Assembly (NCBI RefSeq): GCF_900107795.1
Contig: NZ_FNRL01000008.1
Coordinates: forward strand, 62,001-126,000
Direction of reading: 5' to 3'
Source of the DNA: Chitinophaga terrae (ex Kim and Jung 2007)
Lineage (GTDB): Bacteria > Bacteroidota > Bacteroidia > Chitinophagales > Chitinophagaceae
DNA length: 64,000 nucleotides
Positions 53,424 through 63,193 of this stretch are shown one piece after another; the stretch's first letter is position 1; each line of letters opens with the position of its first letter. Under the pieces are notes generated by a model. It did not search any database and was not told the DNA's origin. It saw only the letters and a list, made by a program, of their open reading frames with translations. The position numbers were made by a program, and so were the translations under genes.

Positions 53424-54131
53424 TTATTTGTGATTGGCAATTTTAATAAGCATATTGACATCTTTTATAATAATTTTTCTACCCTTAGTCTCCAGGATTC
53501 CATCAGTTTTGAACTCTGTTAATACTCTCACTACATTTTCCCTGGCAGTACCAACGAGGCTAGCCAGATCCTCCCTGCTAATATTTATATCAATAGGCAT
53601 ACCTTCTACATAGTTAACTTTATACTTTTCACGAATTACAATTAGTTGAAGGGCCAATCGCTCTTTTACCGTTTTCTTCGCAAACACGGTCAGGCTATTA
53701 GCCAGAACGGCAAATTCATGGCTTAAAGTTTTAAGTAATCTATAATTTAGGGCCGGAGAATAATCAAGGGCCCTAATAAAATCCTCCTTGGGGATAAAAG
53801 CGATTACACTGTCTTCTAATACCGCCGCAGAATCAGGGTACCTATCATCCGCCAGAATTGCGTGATACCCTATAAGTTGTCCTGCACCGGCAAGGTAAAT
53901 AATATGTTCCTTCCCTTCAGGATCAACCTTATATTTTTTGACTTTGCCTTTAATTATGAAAAATATACCTGACGGGAAAGTTCCCTCTTTAAATAATGTG
54001 TCATTCTTTTTATAGGTTTGTTCACTCTTATGTGCAACAAGTAGCGCATAAACATCTTCAGGCAGGTCATTGAGTATTGATTCACTTTTGAAATCCCATT
54101 TATCTATCGGAAAGATACCTTTAATGCTCAT
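53424..54131 (-). CDS. Crp/Fnr-family transcriptional regulator
   Basis: 235 residues. Cyclic-nucleotide-binding-like beta-barrel (about 20-130: LFKEGTFPSGIFFIIKGKVK, LAGAGQLIGYHAIL), dimer helix, and HTH (about 180-215: INISREDLASLVGTARENVV RVL region). No N-terminal Cys cluster, so it is not an Fe-S oxygen sensor of the Fnr kind; the ligand is unknown. Divergent from the GcvH-like gene with about 97 bp between; probably controls that gene and the set behind it. Confidence 0.9.
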   Translation of the reverse strand: MSIKGIFPIDKWDFKSESILNDLPEDVYALLVAHKSEQTYKKNDTLFKEGTFPSGIFFIIKGKVKKYKVDPEGKEHIIYLAGAGQLIGYHAILADDRYPDSAAVLEDSVIAFIPKEDFIRALDYSPALNYRLLKTLSHEFAVLANSLTVFAKKTVKERLALQLIVIREKYKVNYVEGMPIDINISREDLASLVGTARENVVRVLTEFKTDGILETKGRKIIIKDVNMLIKIANHK

Positions 54132-54216
54132 ACTCTCTGAAAATTAATGTTCAAAAAATTGAAATAAATTACTTTTTTGATTGATAAAGTTTACTGCAAA
54201 AAAAGCAATTAGTGAA

Positions 54217-54224
54217 TACCTTTG
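54217..54224 (+). promoter_or_regulatory. -7 promoter element at the GcvH-like gene
   Basis: TACCTTTG, exact consensus, only 4 bp before the chosen ATG at 54229. If used, the mRNA would be nearly leaderless; otherwise another promoter upstream serves the gene. Confidence 0.4.
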
Positions 54225-54228
54225 CAAA

Positions 54229-54630
54229 ATGGATGCAGTAATTCCCATTAAGAAAGATTTCTATTACACAGCGGACCATGAATGGATTAATTTCCAAGGC
54301 TCCGTGGCCTATGTAGGGGTATACAGTTACAAGCTGACCGCCTGTAACAAAATTAACGAAATCTTATTTGAAGAAACCTCTGGATTTAAGAAACAGGGCG
54401 ATTTAATTGCATTACTACGCTTTGACGGAGGAGAGATTCGCATAAATATGCCAGTGGATGGAAAGATTGTCAATATAAGTAATGCGTTATTGACTGATGA
54501 CTTTAATATTCTTTTAAGCTCGACAGGCGCCTACAGCTGGATTGCCCAGATTTCACCAAGTCAGCCCTACGAGAGAGGAAATTTAATGTCTGCCAGTCGA
54601 TACTTATCAACTTTAAACCGGAAACTATAA
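54229..54630 (+). CDS. GcvH-like protein without the lipoyl lysine
   Basis: 133 residues from the ATG at 54229; the TTG at 54181 would overlap the promoter box. The fold follows GcvH: FYYTADHEWINFQGSVAYVG at the start, a KINEILFEE strand, then RINMPVDGKIVNISNAL. Aligned through the MP-x-x-GK block to the true GcvH at 56999 (Lys63 in VEAVKTVSDL), the lipoyl-lysine place is Gly67 and no Lys lies near. It therefore cannot carry the aminomethyl arm. It may regulate or scaffold. Two bases separate it from methyltransferase B, so both are translated from one mRNA. Confidence 0.78.
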   Translation: MDAVIPIKKDFYYTADHEWINFQGSVAYVGVYSYKLTACNKINEILFEETSGFKKQGDLIALLRFDGGEIRINMPVDGKIVNISNALLTDDFNILLSSTGAYSWIAQISPSQPYERGNLMSASRYLSTLNRKL

Positions 54631-54632
54631 CA

Positions 54633-55247
54633 ATGCCATTAACAACATCTCCCTCATTGCCTGGTCATATCGGTAAATGGTTCGCATCCGACTATAATTT
54701 TCACCATCTCTATCCGCTTTACATTCAGGCACTAGCCCAAAAGCACTGGACTCCACTAAAGGTTGTTGCCAGTGCGTCAAAATTCCTTGCGGCAGATCCA
54801 GGGGTGAAAATTTTGGATATTGGAAGCGGCCCTGGAAAATTCTGTCTAGCGGGAGCATATTACAACCCTAATTCATTCTTTTATGGTATTGAACAACGAA
54901 TTGATTTAATTCGCTACGCTACCATCGCAAAAGAAATGGTAGGATTAGATAATATAACTTTTATGCACGGGAATATGATGGAGGTTGACTTTACTCAATA
55001 CGATCATTTTTATTTCTTTAATTCCTTTTATGAAAACCTTCCTGGAACATATAAAATAGACGATAAGCTCACCTATTCAAGGAACCTTTATAATCAATAC
55101 CATAGATATCTTTATCAACAACTTGAAAAAATGCCGGCTGGCACAAAGTTGGCGACCTATCACTGCGACGAAGAAGATGCTCCCAATGGCTATCACATTG
55201 TGGGTACAGATATAGATCACCTGCTGAAATTCTGGGTAAAGGTGTAA
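54633..55247 (+). CDS. Class I SAM-dependent methyltransferase, paralogue B
   Basis: 204 residues. Same layout as paralogue A: KWFASDYNFHHLYPLYIQAL, QKHWTPLKVVASASKFLAAD, SAM motif VKILDIGSGPGKFCLAGA, FYGIEQRIDLIRYA, DFTQYDHFYFFNSFYENL. The similarity covers the full length. Coupled to the GcvH-like gene, which suggests that protein as substrate or partner (inferred). Confidence 0.83.
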   Translation: MPLTTSPSLPGHIGKWFASDYNFHHLYPLYIQALAQKHWTPLKVVASASKFLAADPGVKILDIGSGPGKFCLAGAYYNPNSFFYGIEQRIDLIRYATIAKEMVGLDNITFMHGNMMEVDFTQYDHFYFFNSFYENLPGTYKIDDKLTYSRNLYNQYHRYLYQQLEKMPAGTKLATYHCDEEDAPNGYHIVGTDIDHLLKFWVKV

Positions 55248-55375
55248 TATCTTGCAATTATTTAATTTCCATTTAACCACCATTTGATAATCTGAAGCAT
55301 TAAGTAATATAGCCTACAACTGTTTTCATAGATGAAAGAAACTATCAGACAACAAGCAAAAACTTGCTAAAGATT

Positions 55376-56966
55376 ATGAAAGCACCAAAACAATTTTCAA
55401 ACGGAGTTGTCGTCTTGAGGGCTGACCAAATTTCCTGGAATTTATCGGTATCTGATTTGATAAGCCAAACAATTTTAACAAATCAAGGCACTTTATCGGA
55501 AACTGGCGCCTTAATGTGTGATACAGGTAAATTTACGGTCCGGTCCCCGAATGACAAATACATTGTCAGTGACGATGTTACCGAACAGACAATTTGGTGG
55601 GGTGAGGTTAATCAAAGGATATCTAAAGCGTCTTTTAGCCGTATTTTCAAGAAAATGAGTGGCTATCTTTCCAGGAAGAAACTTTTTGCAAATGAGGTAT
55701 ATGCCTGTGCTTCCCCTAAATACAAATTTGGGTTACATATTATTACCGAATTTCCGTGGCAGAGCTTATTCGTGCGTAATCTTTTTATTAGTCCTACGAC
55801 CAGTGAAATGGAAAATTTCAGGGCTGATTGGACTATAATATGTATTCCTGGGTTTGAGGCTGATCCAGCAGTTGATGGCACAAACTCCCCAAACTTTACA
55901 ATCATTAATTTTGGAGAAAAGATTATTTTGATTGGTGGATCGGCCTATACTGGTGAGATTAAAAAAGGCGTGTTTACCGTATTAAACTATCTTTTGCCGA
56001 AAGATAATGATGTGTTTCCAATGCATTGCAGTGCCAATATAGGTGAAAAAGGAGATACAGCATTTTTTTTGGTTTATCAGGTACGGGAAAAACAACCTTG
56101 TCGGTAGATCCAAGAAGGAAGCTAATTGGAGATGACGAACATGGCTGGAGTAAAGAGGAGGTGTTCAATTTTGAAGGGGGGTGTTATGCAAAGTGCGTAA
56201 ATCTTACAAAAGAAAGTGAGCCACAAATTTACAACGCAATAAAATACGGTACCCTTCTGGAGAATACCACATTCTTTGATGGATCAAAGAATGTAAATTA
56301 TTCAGATATTTCCAAAACTGAAAATACAAGAGCTGCTTATCCGATAGATTTCATTGAAAATATTGCGAGACCATCAATAGGTGGCACTCCAAAAAATATT
56401 TTCTTCCTTACAGCAGATGCCTTTGGCGTATTGCCGCCAATTTCAAAACTGAGCATAGATCAGGCGATGTATCACTTTATTTCTGGCTATACTGCAAAAG
56501 TAGCCGGCACTGAAACAGGAATAATCGAACCAGAGGCAACATTCTCTGCATGTTTTGGAAAGCCCTTTTACCACTACATCCAATGTATTATGCTAAGATG
56601 CTCGGCGAAAAACTACGAAATGATAGAATAAATGTTTGGCTGGTGAATACTGGATGGACAGGGGGCTGTTATGGTGAAGGCAAGCGAATTGACCTGCACT
56701 ACACAAGAGCAATGGTTTCAGCTGCTTTAAATGGTGATCTTGAAAAAGTATTTTATCAAACTCACCGAATTTTTGGTATTCAAATACCAATGAGCTGTCC
56801 AGGAGTATTTAATAGACTATTGAACCCCGAGAATGCCTGGGCTGACAAAGCGGCTTATAATAATGCAGCAGTAAAACTGGCGGCCTCCTTTCAAATGAAT
56901 TTTGAACAATACAGCAATTTTGCTACAGACAAATTTGAAAAAGGCGGACCGGTCTTAGCAAAGTAG
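55376..56966 (+). pseudogene. pckA: ATP-dependent phosphoenolpyruvate carboxykinase with two frameshifts
   Basis: The three frame pieces together give a full PEPCK of about 530 residues ([98 protein letters not shown]). Frame break 1 lies in a T8 run at 56072-56079, where nine T would restore the Walker A block [13 protein letters not shown]. Break 2 lies in a T4 run near 56567-56570, where five T restore FGKPFLPLHP. The enzyme interconverts oxaloacetate and PEP. As read here it is not made intact; both breaks are homopolymer losses and could be sequencing errors. Confidence 0.88.
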
Positions 56967-56998
56967 GAATTATTAGTAACTAAAATTTTAATAGAACC

Positions 56999-57373
56999 AT
57001 GTATTACCCAACACATTTGTTGTATACAAAAGATCATGAATGGATTAAATTAGATGGTGAATTCGCATTTATTGGAATTTCTGATTTCGCTCAAAAGGAA
57101 CTTGGTGATATTGTATTTCTTGATATCCCTTCTTTGAATACAGTAGTAGAAAATGAAGCAGTATTTGGAACGGTGGAAGCGGTTAAAACGGTTTCGGATT
57201 TATTTATGCCATTAGCGGGGAAAGTGATTGAAGTTAATACGCTACTTGAAAAAAGTCCTGAACTGGTAAACAAAGATCCATACGGGAGCTGGATTATAAA
57301 AGTCCAGGTAAATTTACCAATTGATACAACCCATTTGCTTTCTGCGGAGCAATATACGAATCTCGTACAATAA
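56999..57373 (+). CDS. gcvH: Glycine cleavage system H protein
   Basis: 124 residues, normal length. Lipoyl attachment site VEAVKTVSDLFMPLAGKVIE with Lys63. Start YPTHLLYTKDHEWIKLDGEF and C-terminal LLSAEQYTNL are typical. Shuttles the aminomethyl group between P, T and L proteins. First of gcvH-gcvT-gcvP, all on one strand with gaps of 60 and 26 bp. Confidence 0.95.
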   Translation: MYYPTHLLYTKDHEWIKLDGEFAFIGISDFAQKELGDIVFLDIPSLNTVVENEAVFGTVEAVKTVSDLFMPLAGKVIEVNTLLEKSPELVNKDPYGSWIIKVQVNLPIDTTHLLSAEQYTNLVQ

Positions 57374-57433
57374 AATAATGCAGTTCTAAGTAAGAAAACA
57401 CGAACAAATTCTAAATACCTTTTAAATCAAAAA

Positions 57434-58525
57434 ATGAAAGAAACAGCATTGACAAGAGTTCATCGTGAATTAGGCGCAAAGATGGCTGAATTTGCTGGTT
57501 GTAACATGCCTATTCAATATGAGGGGATAAACGCTGAACATGAAACCGTACGGCGAAGCGTTGGGGTATTTGACGTTTCGCATATGGGCGAAATAATTAT
57601 TAAAGGACCGGAAGCGTTGTCTCTAATTCAAAAAATAACTACAAATGATGCCGCTAAATTGACTGATGGGAAAGTACAATATTCCTGCCTGACAAACGAC
57701 TACGGTGGCATAGTTGATGACCTGCTGGTATATAGGCTGGATATTGACACCTATATGCTTGTAGTAAACGCTTCAAACATTGAAAAGGATTTTACCTGGA
57801 TTAAGTTGAAGAACACGGTAAATGCGGAAATTGAAAATATATCTGATAAAATTTCACTATTGGCCGTACAGGGGCCTATGGCATTAGCTACTTTGCAGAA
57901 ACTAACAAAAGTGAATCTATTGGAAATACCCTATTACAATTTTCAAATAAATACTTTAGCCGGCATATCCAATGTAATCATCTCTAATACAGGCTATACC
58001 GGCGCCGGCGGTTTCGAGTTATATTTTTCTTCTGTTGATGCCCCTGTTCTTTGGAATCACATTTTTGACGCTGGTAAGCAATTTGGTATACGGCCAATCG
58101 GCCTCGGCGCCAGAGATACATTGCGGCTGGAAATGGGATACTGTCTATACGGTAATGACATAGATGATACGACCTCCCCTCTTGAAGCCGGTTTGGGCTG
58201 GATAACTAAATTCGATAAAGAATTTACAGCACATCAAATTTTGAGAGAGCAAAAGAGCGGCGGCCTTTCGCGGCGACTAGTTGGATTTGAAATGTTGGAT
58301 CGGAGTATTCCCAGGCATGACTATAAAATTTATAGTGAAAATGGTGTTCACATTGGGAAAGTGACTTCTGGAACGCAATCTCCTACTTTAAAAAAAGCTG
58401 TAGGGTTAGGCTATATTGATAGTGACTTTGCTACAGAAAATACGACCGTTTTTGTTAGCATTAGAAATAAAATGTGTCCGGCAAGAATTTGCCGTCTGCC
58501 CTTTATTAGAACTCAAATTAGTTAA
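57434..58525 (+). CDS. gcvT: Glycine cleavage system T protein (aminomethyltransferase)
   Basis: 363 residues, normal length. Blocks: YEGINAEHETVRRSVGVFDV SHMGE region, LTNDYGGIVDDLLVYRLDID (folate-site Asp), SNTGYTGAGGFELYF, GLGARDTLRLEMGYCLYGND and SGTQSPTLKKAVGLGYID. Transfers the methylene group to tetrahydrofolate and releases ammonia. Confidence 0.95.
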   Translation: MKETALTRVHRELGAKMAEFAGCNMPIQYEGINAEHETVRRSVGVFDVSHMGEIIIKGPEALSLIQKITTNDAAKLTDGKVQYSCLTNDYGGIVDDLLVYRLDIDTYMLVVNASNIEKDFTWIKLKNTVNAEIENISDKISLLAVQGPMALATLQKLTKVNLLEIPYYNFQINTLAGISNVIISNTGYTGAGGFELYFSSVDAPVLWNHIFDAGKQFGIRPIGLGARDTLRLEMGYCLYGNDIDDTTSPLEAGLGWITKFDKEFTAHQILREQKSGGLSRRLVGFEMLDRSIPRHDYKIYSENGVHIGKVTSGTQSPTLKKAVGLGYIDSDFATENTTVFVSIRNKMCPARICRLPFIRTQIS

Positions 58526-58551
58526 TATTCTGGCATTTTATAAAAATTGAT

Positions 58552-61425
58552 ATGATATTTACAGATGAATTTGCGCACAGGCATATAGGACCAAGACCTG
58601 CGGAAATACAGGAAATGTTAAAAGTTATAGGCATAGGTTCGGTAGATGAGTTGATAGAAAAAACTGTCCCTGCAAATATACGTTTGGATAAACCGATGAA
58701 TATTGAGGAAGGACTTACAGAATATGAGTATCTAAAGCACTTGCGAGGCATAGCTGGTAAAAATAAAGTCTTTCGCTCCTACATTGGATTGGGATATTCT
58801 AATACAATTGTGCCGGCTGTTATCCAACGTAATATTTTGGAGAACCCGGGGTGGTATACCGCTTATACACCCTATCAGGCTGAAATATCGCAAGGCAGAT
58901 TGGAAGCAATTCTTAACTATCAGACGGTGGTAATGGATTTGACTGCTATGCCAATTGCTAATGCGTCATTACTTGACGAAGCAACTGCGGCAGCGGAAGC
59001 AATGTCTATGTTTTATGAAATGCGCAGCCCTGCGAAAAAGAAAAGTGGTGCTAATCGCTTCTTTATTTCTGCTACGTGTTTTCCTCAGGTAGTTGATGTA
59101 TTAAAAACGAGATCCGTACCGTTCAATATCGAACTTGTTATTGGGAACTTTAATGAGGTAATAATAGATGATTCCTATTATGGCGCTCTGCTACCTTATC
59201 CTGATGCAAATGGTGAGGTAAATGACTATTCAACATTCATATCTCAGGCTAAATTACACGAAGTTCAGATTTGTGTATCTGCGGACCTGCTATCTCTTGC
59301 GTTATTATCTCCACCTGGTGAATGGGGAGCTGACTGCGTGGTTGGAAATTCACAACGCTTTGGTGTTCCATTAGGTTATGGCGGCCCACACGCTGCATTT
59401 TTTGCTTGCCGGGATGTATACAAGCGAAATATGCCAGGAAGAATAATTGGTGTTTCCGTAGACAAATTGGGAAACCCTGCCCTGCGGATGGCTCTACAGA
59501 CCCGTGAACAACATATTAAAAGAGAAAGGGCCACCTCCAATATCTGTACTGCTCAAGCCCTATTGGCAATAATGGCTGGCATGTATGCTGTCTATCATGG
59601 GCCGAACGGTATCAAATCTATCGCTCAAAGGGTCCATAATTATGCCTATTCACTTGCGGCTGAATTAATAAAGCTAGGCTATAGCATAAGAAGTAAACTC
59701 TTCTTTGATACAATTGTTGTGGAAGTTGATAAGGCCAATGATATAGTGAAGAGAGCCGAGGACAAAGGAATGAATTTCCGCTTTGTAGATAGCTCTCATG
59801 TTGCAATTTCGCTTGATGAAACTTGCAGCTTTAACGACCTGGAGGACATTTTGAGCGTGTTTACATTGATTAATGGAGCCAGTGAGGCAAAACTACTAAC
59901 GTCTAAACTAATCTTAAATTCAGATTTATGTCGGACATCTGAGTTCTTGGCTCATCCAGTTTTCAATAAATATCATAGTGAGACTGAAATGATGCGATAC
60001 ATAAAAAAGCTGGAGAACAAAGACTTGTCTCTGGTGCATAGTATGATTTCACTGGGCTCCTGTACGATGAAATTAAATGCTGCAGCTGAATTAATGCCTA
60101 TTACCTGGCCCGAATTTGCGGACTTACATCCTTTTGCACCAAAGCATCAGGCAGCCGGATATTTAGAGATAATTCGCCAGCTCAATCAATACCTTTGTGA
60201 AATTACAGGTTTAGCCGCAACCAGCTTTCAGCCTAATTCCGGAGCGCAGGGGGAATATACTGGCTTAATGGTGATAAGGGCTTATCATTCGGACAACGGC
60301 AACGACAATAGGAAAGTGGCATTAATCCCATCTTCGGCACATGGCACTAATCCTGCCTCTGCGGCAATGGCGGGGATGAAAATAGTAATTGTCAAATGTG
60401 ACGAAAATGGAAATATTGATCTGGAAGATTTGAAATTAAAGGCAGAGGTTCATCGCACAGATTTATCATGTCTTATGGTAACTTACCCTTCTACTCATGG
60501 TGTTTATGAAGAAAGAATTGTAGAAATTATTAATATAATCCATCAAAATGGTGGATTGGTCTATATGGATGGGGCCAATATGAATGCACAAGTTGGTTTA
60601 ACCAGCCCAGGAAAAATTGGTGCGGATGTTTGCCATTTGAATCTGCACAAAACTTTTGCAATTCCTCATGGTGGAGGTGGACCGGGAATGGGTCCCATTT
60701 GCGTAGCCAAGCATTTGATTAACTACTTACCTAACCACGTCTCAAATAATGTTGAACATACACCAGGTATTCATGCGGTTTCTTCGACACCATACGGCAG
60801 TTCTCTTATTTTACTTATTTCATATGGATACATTAAACTCCTGGGATGTAATGGACTGAAAGCTGCTACGGAAATGGCAATTCTGAATGCCAATTATATC
60901 CAGGCAAAACTGAAAATGCACTTTCCTACCCTGTATGTAGGTAAGAATGGATATTGTGCCCATGAAATGATCCTGGATTGTCAGTCGTTCAAAAAATCTG
61001 CAAATGTAGAAGTTGGGGATATAGCAAAACGGCTTATGGATTATGGTTTTCATTCCCCTACTGTTTCCTTTCCTGTGCATGATACGCTAATGGTTGAACC
61101 TACTGAAAGCGAAAGTAAAGTAGAATTGGATCGCTTTTGCGAAGCTATGATATCCATAAAAAAAGAAATTGACGAAATCGCAGCGGGGCAATATAGTAGG
61201 GAGGAAAATGTGATCAAAAATTCACCTCATCCTGTTACAATGGTAACAGATGCTGATTGGAAATATGACTATTCCCGTGAAAAAGCTGTTTTCCCACTAT
61301 CCTGGATTCGTGAGAATAAATTTTGGCCATCGGTTGCCAAAATTGACAATGCTTACGGTGATCGAAATTTGATATGTTCGTGTCCGCCGGTTGAAAGTTA
61401 TATAGAAAAAGAGTTAACACTTTAA
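58552..61425 (+). CDS. gcvP: Glycine dehydrogenase (decarboxylating), P protein
   Basis: 957 residues, single-chain P protein. N-terminal half starts FAHRHIGPRPAEIQEMLKVI; C-terminal half holds the PLP lysine Lys700 in LNLHKTFAIPHGGGGPGMGP. Other blocks: SLGSCTMKLNAAAELMPITW, NSGAQGEYTGLMVIR, SAHGTNPASAAMAGM. Decarboxylates glycine and loads the H protein. Frame fully intact, unlike pckA two genes upstream. L protein is not in the window. Confidence 0.96.
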   Translation: MIFTDEFAHRHIGPRPAEIQEMLKVIGIGSVDELIEKTVPANIRLDKPMNIEEGLTEYEYLKHLRGIAGKNKVFRSYIGLGYSNTIVPAVIQRNILENPGWYTAYTPYQAEISQGRLEAILNYQTVVMDLTAMPIANASLLDEATAAAEAMSMFYEMRSPAKKKSGANRFFISATCFPQVVDVLKTRSVPFNIELVIGNFNEVIIDDSYYGALLPYPDANGEVNDYSTFISQAKLHEVQICVSADLLSLALLSPPGEWGADCVVGNSQRFGVPLGYGGPHAAFFACRDVYKRNMPGRIIGVSVDKLGNPALRMALQTREQHIKRERATSNICTAQALLAIMAGMYAVYHGPNGIKSIAQRVHNYAYSLAAELIKLGYSIRSKLFFDTIVVEVDKANDIVKRAEDKGMNFRFVDSSHVAISLDETCSFNDLEDILSVFTLINGASEAKLLTSKLILNSDLCRTSEFLAHPVFNKYHSETEMMRYIKKLENKDLSLVHSMISLGSCTMKLNAAAELMPITWPEFADLHPFAPKHQAAGYLEIIRQLNQYLCEITGLAATSFQPNSGAQGEYTGLMVIRAYHSDNGNDNRKVALIPSSAHGTNPASAAMAGMKIVIVKCDENGNIDLEDLKLKAEVHRTDLSCLMVTYPSTHGVYEERIVEIINIIHQNGGLVYMDGANMNAQVGLTSPGKIGADVCHLNLHKTFAIPHGGGGPGMGPICVAKHLINYLPNHVSNNVEHTPGIHAVSSTPYGSSLILLISYGYIKLLGCNGLKAATEMAILNANYIQAKLKMHFPTLYVGKNGYCAHEMILDCQSFKKSANVEVGDIAKRLMDYGFHSPTVSFPVHDTLMVEPTESESKVELDRFCEAMISIKKEIDEIAAGQYSREENVIKNSPHPVTMVTDADWKYDYSREKAVFPLSWIRENKFWPSVAKIDNAYGDRNLICSCPPVESYIEKELTL

Positions 61426-61632
61426 AATTAAGCTGCGGTTAAATATGGCAAAATTCTGCCATGACCGGAAATGGTAGGGAAGCGCGGGAAAGAAATTAAT
61501 GCAACTGATTACCCCATTTTCAGATAACGTTAATTAAACTCGATGCCGACCTGCCATTACACCGGTCACTATATTCCTCTTCGCTATTTTCTGGTGCATG
61601 CATTTTTCATCTTATTTACTTAACTGAAATGC

Positions 61633-61670
61633 CTACACACCGTGATAATTGATATTATCACAGTGCGTAG
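61633..61670. terminator. Long imperfect hairpin between convergent gcvP and spt
   Basis: Inner arms GTGATAAT / ATTATCAC around TGAT, extended by CTACACAC / GTGCGTAG with one mismatch and a bulge on each side. No T-tract. The rest of 61426-61712 shows nothing else. Confidence 0.5.
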
Positions 61671-61712
61671 ACATTGGTTGTTTGAAATGGTAAGTAATGG
61701 TAGTAAGTAGAA

Positions 61713-62954
61713 TCAGACAAGTGGAATTTCGGCAACATTATATTGTAAAGAGTCAAGTTTATGTTTTGCCTCACTAAAAGCCTCTAAGGTTAGTGTAATA
61801 TCTTCATCTGTGTGTGCTGCAGTAGGTATTAGCCGATAAATTATTTGCCCACGAGGAATTACTGGATACACAACTATAGAGCAGAAGATGTTGTAATTCT
61901 CCCTCAAATCGAGGCACATAGCTGTGGCTTCAGGAATATCACCTTGTAGATAGATAGGAGTAACAGGCGAATTTGTTGTTCCGATATTAAACCCTCTCGC
62001 TGATAGGCCGTGCTGAAGTTTTTCGACATTCTCCCATAGTCTCTCCCTCAAAGCTGGTTCAGTTCGCAATAACTCTAAGCGTGTGATATTGCCTATTACA
62101 ATAGGCAATGGAAGAGACTTAGCGAATATTTGAGAACGCATATTGTATCTTAGGAAATTTACAATCTCTTTCTGACCGGACATGAAAGCGCCTATAGATG
62201 CCATCGATTTTGCGAAGGTTGAAAAATATAAATCTATCTGATCTTGTATGCCTTGCTCCTCTCCAGTGCCGGCACCCGTTTTTCCCATTGTACCAAAACC
62301 GTGTGCATCATCGACTAATAAACGAAAATCATATTTTTGTTTTAGAGCAGCAATTTCTTTTAATTTTCCCTGATCTCCCGCCATTCCGAAAACGCCTTCC
62401 GTTATCAACAATATACCGCCACTGACATTTTTCAACATTTCTGTTGCACGGCGGAGTTGTTTTTCACAATCACCAATATCATTATGTTTAAAGACATAAC
62501 GATATCCAGGATGCAACCTAAGCCCATCGATAATGCAGGCGTGACATTCTGCATCATATACAATTATATCACGACGGCTGCAAAGTGCATCTACAGCACT
62601 TAATATCCCCTGATAACCATAGTTCAATAAAATGGTCGCTTCCTTTTGAACAAAACTAGAAAGTTCATTTTCCAATTGCTCATGATAGTTGGTGTTACCA
62701 CTCATCATCCGTGCCCCCATAGGCGCCGCCAGTCCAAACTCTTTGGCCGCCGAAGCGTCTACTTCACGCACTTTGGCGTGATTAGCAAGGCCCAGGTAGT
62801 TATTCAAACTCCAAATAATTTTTTCTTTCCCGCGGAAGTTCATGCGAGCACCAATTTCTCCATCTAGTTTTGGGAAAGCAAAATAACCATGAGCACGTTC
62901 AGCATGCTCACCTATTGGTCCAAGGTTTTTCAAAAGTTTCTCGAAAATATCCAT
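61713..62954 (-). CDS. Serine palmitoyltransferase-like alpha-oxoamine synthase
   Basis: 413 residues. PLP lysine Lys249 in YFSTFAKSMASIGAFMSG; DDAH at 215-218; WSLNNYLGLANHAKVREVDA and MGARMMSGNTNYHEQLE as in Bacteroidota serine palmitoyltransferases. Condenses an acyl donor with an amino acid, here probably serine with palmitoyl-CoA or a branched fatty acyl thioester, the first step of sphingolipid synthesis. Could also be another member (KBL, BioF), but the start and MGARMMSG block favour SPT. Single gene. Confidence 0.85.
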   Translation of the reverse strand: MDIFEKLLKNLGPIGEHAERAHGYFAFPKLDGEIGARMNFRGKEKIIWSLNNYLGLANHAKVREVDASAAKEFGLAAPMGARMMSGNTNYHEQLENELSSFVQKEATILLNYGYQGILSAVDALCSRRDIIVYDAECHACIIDGLRLHPGYRYVFKHNDIGDCEKQLRRATEMLKNVSGGILLITEGVFGMAGDQGKLKEIAALKQKYDFRLLVDDAHGFGTMGKTGAGTGEEQGIQDQIDLYFSTFAKSMASIGAFMSGQKEIVNFLRYNMRSQIFAKSLPLPIVIGNITRLELLRTEPALRERLWENVEKLQHGLSARGFNIGTTNSPVTPIYLQGDIPEATAMCLDLRENYNIFCSIVVYPVIPRGQIIYRLIPTAAHTDEDITLTLEAFSEAKHKLDSLQYNVAEIPLV

Positions 62955-63047
62955 TTTTTCAACATTTAAATTAATACCCTGTTAATAATTATTATATGTT
63001 CACAGTGTTTTTTATCCTGCCAACATTTTCAAATGAACAATTGAATT

Positions 63048-63073
63048 AAGGGGCTCAAAAGGGCCCCTTTTTT
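63048..63073. terminator. Hairpin with T-tract between SulP and SPT genes
   Basis: AAGGGGC / GCCCCTT around a short loop, followed on the plus strand by T6 and on the minus strand by TTAATT. It separates two minus-strand genes, so it probably ends the SulP transcript. Confidence 0.6.
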
Positions 63074-63089
63074 CCTACTGATCAAATCA

Positions 63090-63120
63090 GATATAGTACT
63101 GTCATCCACGACACTATATC
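63090..63120. other. Inverted repeat GATATAGT / ACTATATC
   Basis: 8-bp arms with inner TGTC / GACA pairing, 73 bp downstream of the SulP stop. May be a second part of the same terminator region. Confidence 0.4.
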
Positions 63121-63193
63121 ATTTTTGTCTAACTTTCAAATATGCGATACGCAGAAAAAAAATGATTGGTTTTTGATATAATAGCTTTTTATG

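Noticed and set aside
56040..56110. Programmed frameshift in pckA at the T8 run
   Set aside because: A second independent break lies 500 bp on, and PEPCK is not known to use frameshifting; mutation or sequencing error is simpler.
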